Below, one piece after another: positions 23,029 through 36,900 of a DNA stretch of 64,000 nucleotides. The stretch covers positions 16,229,447 to 16,293,446 of the forward strand of contig OZ038322.1 in assembly GCA_964035795.1 (NCBI GenBank), written 5' to 3'. The stretch comes from Pterobdella sp. o SKG-2022 (Eukaryota > Annelida > Clitellata > Hirudinida > Piscicolidae). Position numbers and translations under genes: made by a program. The notes beneath the pieces are model-generated. The model was not told where the DNA came from, ran no database searches, and worked only from the letters and a program-made list of their open reading frames with translations. Each line of letters opens with the position of its first letter. The first letter of the stretch is position 1.

Positions 23029-24960
23029 CTAATGAGGGTTGTTGGATACTGAGACATACACAACGAACGTGTAGGTCAAAGTTTTTTCTGGTGAAGATGC
23101 TTCTAATACAACTGTGTATAAATGATCCTCTTCCAAAGTTCGAAGTGTGTATAACATGCCCTTGCCGTTTTCCAATCTATAGGAATTTTTAGATAGAAGT
23201 GTTTTGTTAAAGTTTTTTGTTGAAAATGTGGGAAAATATGATTTGAAAATTTTGAAATAAACAAGAAAGATTAGTTTTTAATATTTATGTTTTTCATTTA
23301 ATTTATCTCATCATGACCATTTTTATTAATCTAATATTAATCTTTTTATAATGATTAATGCATACAATTTTGCTTTGAAAAATACCTCTTGTTGAATTCA
23401 TATACAAAGAAAAATCCCGATAAAAACAATAGTTTTAAAAATACCTTATATTGAAAAACGTCTCTTCACTCATAACTTCAAAGTTGTCTAGTGGAATCAT
23501 TTTTTGTTGGTTAGTGGCCGATAGAAAAATTAGATCTTTTCCAATGGTAACATCGGAAGGAACCGAAATCATATAGTGAACCAAGGTATTTGCTACTTCT
23601 TCAGAACAGTTCAATGCTACCGTACAATTGAAAATGCATTCTCTGAAGAGTAAAATGGTTTTTAGTTTTCAATAGATGTTCATAACTATATTAGCTATCA
23701 ATATCTTAGTTTCTTACAAGCAAATTATATTCAAAAAACTAATATCAGTGTGTGTATTTAATAAAAAAGTTGAAATTAATTTATTAAGAAACATTTTAAA
23801 AAACTGTACAGTATAAATTTTGAGCATTATTCAACAAAATTTTTATTGATTTTTCATAAAATTTCGAAGCCCATTTTGATAAGTCATATAGCCCCTAACC
23901 CTGATGAAGAATCTTTCTCGTAGGGGTCTGGACAAAAAAGGTCAATGCATTGGTGACTGCCAATCTCATTCAGACACCTTTGACCCGAGGGGCATTCAAA
24001 GGTCGTGCTGGTGCATTCATTTATGTCTGTAGCAAGCAACATTTGGAAATTAATATATATATAATATGAGTAATATTTTAGATTGGAAAATTTAAATTTT
24101 AACTATAATTATTTTAGTTTTGTTTGACTTTAAATTGATTTCAGTGAAAGTCTTGAAATCCAAAAAAAGCACACAGACCAATACACGATCTGTTGTTCTC
24201 TTGAAGCTGGTACCCAGAAAGACATTCGCAATGATAACTGCCCGGAGTGTTGACGCAGTTTTGTTGACAAGTATGATCATTTTCACACTCATTCACATCT
24301 GTATGTTATTGAAAAAAGTTTAGCAAATTTATCTGTGGAAACTACTCGGATAAAATTTCAAGTTAATTATTTATCAAATATTGTTTCAAAACCGTTTAAA
24401 AGCTTTATTATGAGACCCAAAAATATGAAAAACGATAAAAGCTCTAAACTACCATTATGATTAGCAAAAGTAAACTCGTGAAGTAAATTCACATTAGCAT
24501 GATCTTCATAAATATTTATTATCCTTAAGCCGTACCTTGACAAGTTTCTACATCAGGTGCAAGCACGAACCCAATAGGACATGTGCATGCGTAGCTGCCA
24601 ATGTTGTTGAGACAGGAATGGGAACATGGCTTCACCAATACACACTCGTCTTCGTCTACCAAGGATTTTGTTGAGTTGAAGTTGAGAAGTTATAATAAAA
24701 ACACAGAAAACTTTTTATTCGAAGATTTTCAAGAATAATTTTTCAAGGTAACTATTTTCTTGAAGATACTTCAAACATAAAAAATTGTAATATTTTTAAT
24801 CTATTGAAAATATTCAAATTTTAAACATCCACTAAGCATCTATTAAGCTAAAACACGTCGTGAAGTTAAGAAGTTAAAGTTGGGATGGTAATTACCTATG
24901 CAATACTCCCCATCAGGCTCAATTTCAAAACCATTAGGACATTCTTCCATCAACTCTTCT
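23029..24960 (-). other. Hemicentin B: EGF repeats and fibulin-type C-terminus
   Basis: Separate exons encode an EGF remnant ([16 protein letters not shown], about 24900), then [20 protein letters not shown] (about 24640), [20 protein letters not shown] (about 24290) and [18 protein letters not shown] (about 24010). The D-x-[ND/D]-E-C starts are calcium-binding EGF signatures. The final two exons (about 23650-23440 and 23180-23029) carry the fibulin-like beta-sandwich with [15 protein letters not shown], then [19 protein letters not shown] and the terminal VYVSVSN. Confidence 0.85.
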
Positions 24961-27900
24961 TCTAGAATTTTTGAAAAAATAAACTTTCATTTGTTTCATA
25001 AGAATAGAATAACTACACCTTCTACTAGATGAGAAGTGAATGAGAAACTCAACATTCCGAAGGCAGGCTTCCATTGAAGCTTGATATGATTGACTTCAAC
25101 ATCATTGATCAAATGTGGTAGACGTAGGAGTCGGTGATTGTATTTGATAGAATGATTCCAATATTGTAGCTGTTCAAAGTCTTGGGTCGTTATTATATTC
25201 GTCGAAAAGGCTTGCATCGAGCCTTGATTGTTTATTAAACGTGTATTGTAATTTTTGTTAAAATTGTTGTGCTTAGTTAAATAATTATCGAACGAATGTT
25301 CAATTTTTCATATTTTACCGGGTCCAGTCTTTATGAATTTATCAGAGTATGAGTTGATAAAAAGCTTTTTCAAAAATGGTACATCAGTAACATTCCCATA
25401 GATTTTAGTTTTATACCGTAATACATTTTTATCGCCTATATCAATAGAAGTTATGACGATATCTATTAAACCTCCTGTGAAAATATTTCATTTCTCATAT
25501 AATAATCTTGATTAGTTTTCCAAATAACTTCTTGTATAATAAATATGTGAAAATTTTAGTACCAGTATTTGTTTCTGCTTGTAAATGCATTGTGAAAAGC
25601 TCTTCCATCAATGAGTCTTTTTTGAAACTAATTATTTCTGAGGCGTCCAGCCAATATACAGGCAAGTTCAGCACCACTATACTCCTCAAAAACTTTTCTG
25701 TTCAAATTATTTGTACTATATATACATTCATCAGTTCATTCTAAAGATTCTATCACTTCTAACTAAACAAAAATATTTTAAAAATTTGACTATATTTATT
25801 AAAAAGTTAATCAAGAAAATAGAGTTAAACTGATTTCCAAAGAAACTCCGGATATATGGGTTGTAAAGGATTTTTTTCCATTCAAGTCAGTGATGTTGGT
25901 TATAATGAGACCATCTTCAAAAAAATTATCGTTGATTTGTCCTTCTATATTCCCAACGGCACTTTTGACTGAAAATCCTGCAAGATTGTTTATTTTTATT
26001 TTATCAGAAACTATTATTCAATAAGATACTTCTCAGAAGTTCCACTTTTTTTAAAGAAAGTAACATGCGTAAGAATTGATTTTAAAACCTTTGCATAGCT
26101 CTTGGTTACATTTTTCAACCTGAGTGTCATCTCCTACACATAAAACCTTATTTAATATGTTGTTACAAGTTCTTTTTCTCATTCTTGTTCCTTCTCCACA
26201 TGTGGCAGAGCATTCTCCCCAATCACTCCAGTCATTCCATCCTACTTCTTTCAATTTCATTTATGTTTCTATTTGTAATTCTATTAGTTTTTTCATTTTT
26301 TCAAATTTAAACATATTTCAAAAATTAACGAGTTTAAAATTCAAACAATCTAAAATATTTTTACCGGCACATGGTATTCTGTTACATTGAATGATTTCTT
26401 CTGAAACACCTATGCAGTTTCTCCCAGAATTATTAGGAACTGGTTGAGTACAAGTTCGAGATCGTTTTTGTTTTCCACCTCCACATTTTGTCGTGCATTC
26501 ACTCCAGTCCGACCATGGAGTCCATCCACCATGAACTGAAATAATTTATATTTATCAACATTATTCCTAAGCAGAATTTTTTAGAAAAAATAAATTTATA
26601 TATTCTAATAGGTTGAGTTTTAGTCTTGAAGTTAGTCGCACTATATGAGAACGATTTAGGATCATAAATTGAAAACAGCCTTCAATCTTTATTTTAAACA
26701 AACGATTTGAATATTTAACCTGGGCATTCATACTCATTGCAATACTCTTCTTGAAGATCGTAGCCACCACAATCTTGCCCATCATATAAAGGATAAGGGT
26801 TGTTACAATTTCTTTTTCTATTTCTTTTCCCAGTTCCACACGATGAACTACAAGCACTCCACGAACCCCATACACTCCACTGGCCATCAACTGTGTGAAG
26901 TAGGGATCATCAAAAACTCAGAAAAACATATTTGGTATATGGCTAAGTATTTAAATGCATATATAGATAATAGTGCAAACAAAACTTGAACAAACAATTT
27001 TACATAGTTTTACTTTTTTTCTAAGTTAGCTTACAAAATTGAAAAACTGAAGAAATTTCTAACTTGGACACGGTTTCACTACACACATTCTATCTTCTTT
27101 TTTTGAACTTGTTTCACATTGCATTATTTCATTGAAAAACACCACACATAATTTTTCTCTGGTTTGTTTTCCATCTCCACAAGTAGCACTGCATTGGGAC
27201 CATTCCGACCATGCCCCGTATTGTTCTTTCTCTGTAGGTTAGAAGAATTTCAAGTTCATTTCAACCGATTAAGAGTCATTATGGTTGTTGTCTTATTGGT
27301 AGTTGTTATAAATGAAGCTAACATACAAACTTTTGACATTTAAATTCATTTCCGCCTTAATTGAAGCTACAGAATTTTCGGCATTGCATTCGTATTTTCC
27401 TGAATCGTAAAACTGAAGGGCTAATATTCTGTTGAAAAAATATTTTAATTATGTAAAATCCAGAGCTTAAAAAATTTCTAGTTTCGTTTTTAACTGAATT
27501 AATACCTTAGAGAGTTGTTCGACAGAAGAGATATTCGTTCAGTATCCCTCAAATATGCCTCATCCTTGGTCCAATATACTTTAATATCAGAAGTTCCTTG
27601 AACTTCACAGTCAATTATTACTGTATCGCCAAGTTTTGCATCTATGTTGGCGGGTCTTTTGGTAAATTTCAAGGGAACTAGAAAATAAGTGTTTAGTTAT
27701 AACTTCAACAATTTTCTGAAAATTATTTGTGGTTTCGTCATACTTTTGACAATCAAGTTAATCACTCCTTCAGACAAACCGATATCATTTGAAGCTGTGC
27801 ATCTATACGATCCTGTATCTTCTGGCTGAAAACACCACGTTAAGTTTTATACTTACAAAAGACTTGTTTTACTTCTGAGTTTTATAGTTTTTGATTTGTT

Positions 27901-30900
27901 ATTCACTTGAAAAATGATCACCTTTGTGTTGTGTATATATAGAGAGCCATTTGAGTGTGAATAGAATTGAGCATTGTAAGTGATTGGCACAAAGTTTTTG
28001 GTCCATACAAAACTAACTTCTCCACTCTGCTGTTCCAAAGGGCAGTGCAAGGTGATAGAAGAAGTTACGTTCACTTCTTCGTGAGATTTTTCCATTAAAA
28101 CCATAGGTGGAACTGAAATTAATAATGATTGAAGTTTTTAAATTGTTCATTCATCTTGAAACTTGTTTTTTGAAAGTTAATTAGTTCATTTAACTTCAAC
28201 TTATCTCAAATTTCAGCAATCAAATAAATAGTTTTTTCACTTTTTACAGATAATTGAGCGTTTACAGTAGAATTTCCAGCCTCATTGCTTGCTACACATG
28301 TGTATTTTCCTTCGTCAGATTTTGAAATTTGAGATATTCTTAATCTGCTTTTACCAGATATAACTGTTTAAAAAATATTTTGTATGATTTATTTAAATTT
28401 TTTTGCAAGAAGTTTTTAGGCCAAATTAGTTTCAGATTTTATATGTAAATGCATCTTGAAAATTTCAATCCATTTTTTAATTTATTCTCCATTTTAGAGA
28501 AATAATTTATTCATAACCAAGATGATAAAAACAAAAATTTTGAGATATGGAATTGTACTAATGGATTTGAATAGCATGGAACTTTCATTATATTCAAAAT
28601 GAAGAAGAAAAACTCAACCTTCATATATTCTTTTCTTAACATTTTGGGAATCACCTTAAATTTTGTTTCGTGATAAATAAATCTTTTTTTATAATTGTTA
28701 AAAAAAAAATTTTTCTCAAGTAGTTTATTATTTAAAAATAAGCATAAACCTTAGATTAAACCTTGAATGATCAAATCATTATGAAGCCAAGAAATCTTTG
28801 GTGGGCTGGTCCCCTTGGCTTGGCAATAGAAGTCCACGGTGTTATCCTGCAGTGCCGTTGTATCTTCTGGTCCAACTAATATTTCTGGAGCAACTTCAAA
28901 TATTTGTGAAATATTTTTCCAATAATTTAACTAATATAAATTTGTGTTTTTTAGTAAATTCAGGTTTTTTTAAATAATTCTCAACATAAGAACTTTACCT
29001 AATACATTCAGTTGAATGTTTTTGGAGCTTTTGCCTGCCACGTTGAAAACAATGCATACATACGAACCTCGGTCTGAAAACTGTTGAAGTTAAAAACTTA
29101 ATTATTGATCATTTTATGATTTATAATTCCAATAATTTTATTCATTAAATTTAAAATTTAAAAATTGTAATTCATAACCAAACTAACTTTGGCATTCTTT
29201 ATTATATAAGGATAGTGGTTAACGATGTGATGATCAAGAGATTGAGGGCTGCCATAATGACTGGTTGTCAATGTTACACCATTGTACAGCCATCTCACTG
29301 AGGGGGCAGGAATTCCTTGGACACTGCATGGCAGTTCTACGTCTTCACCTTAGTTTGTAGCATTTGCATTATATTTGGGAATGATTTCATAAACTGTTGG
29401 AATACCAAATTTAAAGATGAATTTCATGATCTTTCAAAACTCATCTAGATAAAAAGTAAACTAATAATTCGAGTTTAAATTTCAACGTGGTTAATAAAAA
29501 ATTCGATTGAAACCTTCAAATACTGTGATTTCACTGTCGGATTTCACAACTTTTGGCGGCACTGTAAAAGCAAAAACATGTTCAATTTAAAATGATATAG
29601 TTTTCTATTATTTAATACCTTGAACGAGTAGTTTAAATGAAATTGAATCTGATCCGGCTGTATTATTTGCCACACATGTATAATCACCAGCGTCTTCAGG
29701 CCTTAAAGAGATTTCATTTTTAAGGATAAAAAAAATTGAAAATTATTCGAAAAAATAATAATTTTTTAATTCTCCATACGTTTAAATTCAATACCTCAAG
29801 TGTATTTTATGTATTTTTTCTAAAAATTTCTCAAACTATTGATATATTCATAGATGGTACTCATTTCATAATTTCATGCTGTTTGACTCATAAACCACAC
29901 ACAACCTTGCATTGATGATAGAAAGATAATCCGATAAAACTTGGTATCTTATATGATCTTTCAAAACGATGTCATCTTTGAACCAAGTAATTGTAGGTCG
30001 GGGTGACCCGACGCTCATACAAGGTAGGTTTACACTTTGGTTTTCCAAGATTTCTAATGTTTTTTCCATCACAGGAATGATTTTAGTTGGATCTGAAAGA
30101 TTAATAGCAAACATCATTATACCCGCTAGTAGATGATATCAATTTTAAATTCATTTAATCAAAAACGTACCATGCACTTCTAAAGACACTTGAGCTGTGA
30201 TGCTGCCTGCATTGTTCTGAGCATGACATATGTATGATCCTGAATCACTCAACTCAACGTTTTCTATGCGCCATGAATTATCCATCATTTTTCTGTGTGC
30301 TATAGTTTTTATTATTAAGTATTTAAAATTTTCAAATTTGAAGTTAGTAGTCACATTCTCTGTCGAGTAGTTTGCGAGGTCCTTTGCTCCAACTGATTGA
30401 GGGAGTTGGGTTTCCCTCGACCAAACATGGCAGGTCTATTGATAATCCTTTTTTAACAGATATTGTAGAAGATTGTTTTTGTAGCAGTTTTGGAATCGCT
30501 AAATTATGGGTAGTTTTGGTCTTATTTTCAATTCATTTTAAGAAAGTATAAAAAAAGTGTCAAACTTATAAAGTTAAAAAAACAAACTTTGGATTTCCAC
30601 AGTGACGTCTCTATATACCATTCCGACAGGGCTTGTGGCAATACACCTGTATACTCCACTGTCGTTTAACTGAGACATAAAGACTTGCAAAGATCCACTA
30701 TTTGTTTTCATGATTCCTAAACAATTTTGAGACAATTCATAATTTAATGATTGAATCTTCAATCCAGTAATACCTACTTGGGTCTGAACTAATATCTTCA
30801 AGATTTTTTTTCCAAAAGATTTCAGGAGTAGGAATTCCAGATGTCTGACATGGGATTTTTATTTCTTCACCTGCAATTCCTATAACTTTGTCTACATCGG

Positions 30901-33900
30901 TTTCAATCACTGGTGGTACTGTGATAATTGCAGAAAGTATGCTTGAAACCGAAGTGAAATAAAACTTTCAAAGAATAAGAACAGCATTTTTACCGTGAAT
31001 TTCAAGCTCGAAAACTTTAGAAATTTTTCCAACACTGTTTGATGCTTGACAAACATACGAGCCAGCATCAGATACTTTGGAGTTCACGATTCTCAGTATT
31101 TTGCCTGGTCAAACGAACGTTTATGTGAAAAATTCACTATATTACACAAGTTCTTTTGATTCATTATGAATTTATTTTTTCCAATATTACGTTTTTATTC
31201 GAAAAAATATTAATAGTATCCGAAATTCTCAAGTTTATGATGACGTTTTAAATAGATTTAATTTATCTTGATTCTTTACATATGTAATATACATAGCTCA
31301 GAACTAATCGTTTTGTTTATAATACTCTTCCATAGTAATTGATTAAGCCACCTGAATACAGAGTTTCAAAATGAGATGGTAAGTTAGAGGCTTCCTCGTG
31401 CAGTTTCCTCCATTGGATCGAAGGTTCTGGTACACCGCTTGGTAGGCACTCTAAGTCTGTGTTTTGCCCCTCCATCAACATTATTTCGTCTTTTACGTCA
31501 CTTTTTTTTATTTCAGGTGCCACTGTGAGGTTTAGAGATGAAATATATAAATATTAAAATATTAAAATGTAATATTTTATAGAAATCCCAACAATTCTTG
31601 AATAGATTTAACACAAACTCATTCGAGGAAAATATACTAATGAGTTATGAAAAAGTTGAATTTTTCGAAAATTTCAGTTTCTTCAAAATAAAAGTATCTT
31701 TAAATAACTTGATTTTTTGAAGAATAAGAACGAAAATTATGCACCATTATATCAAAGTTTCTTTTAGCAAATCCAATTATAAAAATGTTAAATAAAATTT
31801 TTGAATGAGAATTTTGTTTAAATTAACAAACCCAAAACTTTCAATTCAAAATCTCGGGTAGCAGCTCCAGCTTCGTTTTTTGCAACACACGTGTACCTGC
31901 CAGCATCCTCAAACAGAACACTTATGATAGTCAACTCATCATCAAATACCCAAAATTTTTCATTTTTAGAAAGAAATTCACTATTTAGGAGCCATTGAAT
32001 TTCTGTATCACCTTCTTCTGAAACTTGGCATTTGAAACTGGCTCTCTGATGCTCTTCCACTTCTATGAACAAACTTGAAGAGTCGTCTATGGTCGGAGGA
32101 ACTTGAAAAAAAAGAAAAGTTAAAACAAAATATACTTTTTGTATTAATTTTACCTATTACTTTGACATTGTGTTCAACTTGTTTGAGTCCAACTTCGTTG
32201 TTCCCTGTGCACACGTACTTGCCAGAGTCACTACCTTCGATCGAAGCTATTTCAAGAATTTTTCCTCCGTTATAAATTTTCATTTTTTGGCTGTTCCAGT
32301 CATTTTCTATTTTTTTACCATCTACAGACCAGCTGACTACGGGTTCAGGATCGCCATAAAATGGGCATTCCAAGCGCATAGTTCGTCCTTGAATTATTAT
32401 TACTTTCAAATTTAAATCTTCTTCATCAATATCTACGGGAACTGTAATATAATTTTAAATTTCAAGTTTTTTTTATTGATTTATTAAAAAAAATTTTTCA
32501 CCAACCTAGCACTTGAACAGTGAAGTCGACAGTATCCCTGCCTGCCTTGTTCAGGGCCAAGCATGTGTAAATGCCCCCATCAGACGTCGATGCATTTGAG
32601 ACTCTCAAGTGCATTCCTCCAGACAACAATTCTATTTTTTCATTGGTTTCCAGGAGGTAGTTGTCTTTTGACCAAGAAATCTCTGGTAAGGGATGCACAT
32701 CAACCAAGCATTCCAATACAATGTTACCTCCAGTTACAACTTTCAAGGGCTCAATAGGAGTGCTCAAAATTATTTTTGGTTGTTCTGTAAAAGTAAAATT
32801 TCAATTTTAAAAAATAAACTTTTTAATCAGATATGATCGTTAGTGTTTACAGGTTATTATGAACTTGTAAACGTTTTTTAGTCTAATACATAATAATAGA
32901 CTTAAAATATTTCTTGAAAACATTGCTTTTATGAAGTCAAAAATAAGGCACATTAAAAACATGACAATTTCATTAGTAAGAATTAAAAAATTTTATCTCC
33001 ATTTAGAAAACCTAGGAATCAACAAGTTTCATAAGTATTCTTGCGTTATTCAGAATAAAAATAATATTTTCAAAGCGAATTAAATTTCACGAATTTGAAC
33101 TCACATAATCATGTGAAAAAATTGGTTTTAGGCTTAAAAATTTTTAATATTCGTGATTTCTAGCAATTTAATATTTGAAAATATTCTAAGAGACATCATT
33201 GGCTAATGAATTATGACAAGGTTTCACTTGTTGAAAATTTTAGCTCAATAAAAATTTTCTCTACGTGTTCTTATAAATCCTCATAGTTTGAAGTTTTAAT
33301 GCTGAAAGTAAAGAGATTAAAATTTTCGATGAGTACGATCTTACCATAATTCATTAGTCTCTTTACTGTAATAAACGTATCTTTAAAATACTCAAATTTT
33401 GACGAAGAAAAATGAGAAATATTTGAGAGTATTTTTGATTACGAACAGTTTTTAATTTTTTACCGATACTATTGGTTTTAACTAATTAGTTGAAAGTGTT
33501 TTCTCACCGATAGTTTCGACATGATATTCAATATGCTGGAACCCCGCATCGTTCTCAGCTCTGCACACATACGAACCGGCATCCTTCTTCTGACTTGAGA
33601 GTATTTTTAGAGCCATACCTTCATTCAGCACATGTAAATGTTGTAGATTTTCATTATGACGAATTTTTTCTCCGTTTTTGAACCAAGTGATTATTGGTTT
33701 CGGCTGCCCAAAAGCTGGACAGTCCAGCTGAATTGTTTGTCCATGAATAACACTTGCCTCGAAATTTAAATCTTTCAGGGCAATTTTTGCTGGAACTTTT
33801 TGAAGAAAATTGATTAGTTTATTTTTAGTTTAATAAACATGATTATCTATTAACCTAGCACTTGAACAGTGAAGTCGACAGTATCCCTGCCTGCCTTGTT

Positions 33901-36900
33901 CAGGGCCAAGCACGTGTAAATGCCCCCATCAGACGACGATGCATTTGAGACTCTCAAGTGCATTCCTTCAGACAACAACTCCACCTTTGCATTGGCTTCC
34001 AGGGGGTAGTTGTTTTTTGACCAGGAGATCTCTGGCAAGGGATTGGCATCTAACAGACACTCCAACATAAAGTTCTTATTTTCCACTACTTTGACTATCT
34101 CAGTATGAGACTTTGAAAGTATTTTTGGTTTACCTGTAAGATTAATTTGAATATATTGTCATTCATAATTCTAAAAAATCGCTAGTAGTAATAACATAAT
34201 AAGTTGAAACAGTCCATATAAAATTTTCAAATGCAACTTCACCAAATATGTTTACGTTGTACTCAATTTCTTGAAATCCTCCTTTATTCTCAGCTCTGCA
34301 AACATAGTTACCAGCGTCTTCATCTTCACTTGAAATTATTTGTAGTATTCTTCCATCATGCAATATCTCTATATTTTTATTATTATCAAAATTGACGTTT
34401 CCATCTTTAAGCCAGGTAATAGCAGGCATGGGGTCTCCTGAAACAGGGCACTCCAACACCAGGGTTTCACCGTAAAAGCTTGATTTTTGTAGATTTAAAT
34501 CTTTTTTTTCAATACTGGCAGGGACTAAATTAGACAATTATTAAAAAAGCTTTTAAATTAATCAAAAAATCTCACACCAACCTAGCACTTGAACAGTGAA
34601 GTCGGCACTATCTCTGCCTGCCTTGTTTAGAGCCAAGCACGTGTAAATGCCATCATCAGACATCGATGCATTTGAAACTCTCAAGTGCATTCCTCCAGAC
34701 AATAACTCCACCTTTGCATTGGCTTCTAGTGGGTAGTTGTCTTTTGACCAGGATATTTCTGGTAAGGGATTTCCATTAGACACACATTCCAGTACGAAAT
34801 GTTCATTTGCTACAACTTCAAGGTTTTGAGTTCTTTTACTCAAATCAATTTTTGGTTTCTCTGAAAAAATGCATTTTAAAATTATACATTTCTAGAAAAA
34901 AAAGTGAACAAACCATTTCCAACTTGCATTCCCATTCAAACTTCTCTCAGTTGACTCACCTAGAATCTCAACATTGTACTCGATCTGTTTGAACCCTGCT
35001 TCATTTTCACCTTTACAAACATACAACCCCGCATCTTTGACGTCCCTTGATATCACTCTCAGTACCCTACCATCATTGAAAGTCATTATGTTCCCAATCA
35101 CTTCGTTTTTCTCGATGGCTATTCCATTTCTAATCCAGTTTATTTTTGGGTTAGGATCTCCAGACACCGGGCATTCTAATTGAAATGTTCCTCCTTGTAT
35201 TGTTGTCACATCTAAATTCAAATTCTGCTCGGTGATTTTCACTGGAACTGTCACAGAATTTTAATTTTTTTGATAAAATATTTTGAAAATATTATTCAGA
35301 TGAGACAATTGTTATAATTTTAAGTTAGAGTTTGTTGAATCTAGCTCAAGCTTATTTAGTTTTTGTGTAAAGGTAGAAAACTCAAAACTATACAAAAAAA
35401 ATCGTTCATGATCAAAGAATTTTTTAAAAAGTTTTCATAAAATGAGTAATTTGAACAAGATGGTTCAATTGTGTTTAATAAAAGTCATTTTAATGCTACT
35501 CTTCTTTTCAAACGTTATCTCATTTCAAGAGACAATTACTCATATGAAGACATCTCTAAATTTTCAAATCAAGGTTTAGTTATGTCGAGTATATATTATA
35601 GTTTGACTTTTAACTTATAATATTGCTAAATACAAGTGCATTTCAACTAATAATTTTTATTTCAATTTCACATAAATGAGCTGAATCAACCCAAATAGCT
35701 ATAAGTGCCATATCTTTCACCAACCTAGCACTTGAACAGTGAAGTCGACAGTATCCCTGCCTGCCTTGTTCAGAGCCGAGCACGTGTAAATGCCCCCATC
35801 AGACGTCGATGCATTCGAAAGTCTCAAATGCATCCCTCCAGACAACAACTCCACCTTTGCATTGGCTTCCATAGGATAGTTGTCTTTTGACCAGACTATC
35901 TCTGGCAAGGGATTTCCAGTAACAATGCATTCTAAAAGAAAGTTTTCATTTTCCACTACTTTGACTATCTCCTTTTGCTTTTTGTAGACGATTTTTGGTT
36001 TTTCTTGAAATTGATTTTAAACTGATTCAAAAGTATTGTTCATGTCTTAAACAATTATTTTCAACATAAAATTGCATCTTTGAACACTATCTCACCTAGT
36101 ATCTTTACGTCATATAAAACTTGTTGAAAGCCTGCTTCATTTTCACTTCTACAGGCGTATGTCCCACCACTTTCTTTTCCACTTGATTTTATTTTTAATA
36201 CTTTTTTTTCATTTAGTAATTGCAAATTTTCATTTTTTTCTGCAATTAGTTGTCCATCTTTAAACCAACTGATGGTAGGAATAGGATATCCAAAGGCTGG
36301 ACAGTTTAGTTGAACCTCACTTCCTTCACTGATTTTTTTCTCCAAACTCAAGCTCTGCGTATCTATCTTTGCCGGTACTGTGTTTTAAAAGTAAAATGTA
36401 ATATTTTGACTTTTTAAAAATCAAAAAAAATTACCCAGCACTTTAACAGTGAAGTCGACAGTATCTCTGCCTGCCTTGTTCAGGGCCAAGCACGTGTAAA
36501 TGCCCCCATCAGCCGTTGATGCATTTGAAACTCTCAAGTGCATTCCTTTAGACAACAATTCTATTTTTGCATTAGCTTCTAGAGGGTAATTGTCTTTCGA
36601 CCAAGAAATTTTTAGTGAAGGATGTGCTTTGACCAAACATTCCAACAAGAAGTTTTCTCCTTTCAATATCTTCAGTGAACTTTGCTGAGCACCAGTTAAA
36701 ATTTTTGGTTTTTCTATATAGAGTAATTCATTGAAAAATTACAATATTTGAATACAAAACTTATATTAAAGTTTTCAATAATTTTTTTCAAAAACATCCA
36801 TCAAAACCTCACCGAGTATTTTAACAACGTATTCGACGTGCTGATAGCCAGCCTCGTTTTCACTCCTGCATATATAAGAGCCTCCATCCTGGGGTTGGCT

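Noticed and set aside
29345..29395. In-frame stop just before GEDVELPC in hemicentin B, suggesting a pseudogene
   Set aside because: The stop lies in an intron: ACTAAG is the acceptor, and the previous exon ([16 protein letters not shown] plus one base, about 29563-29514) joins in phase to give [11 protein letters not shown].
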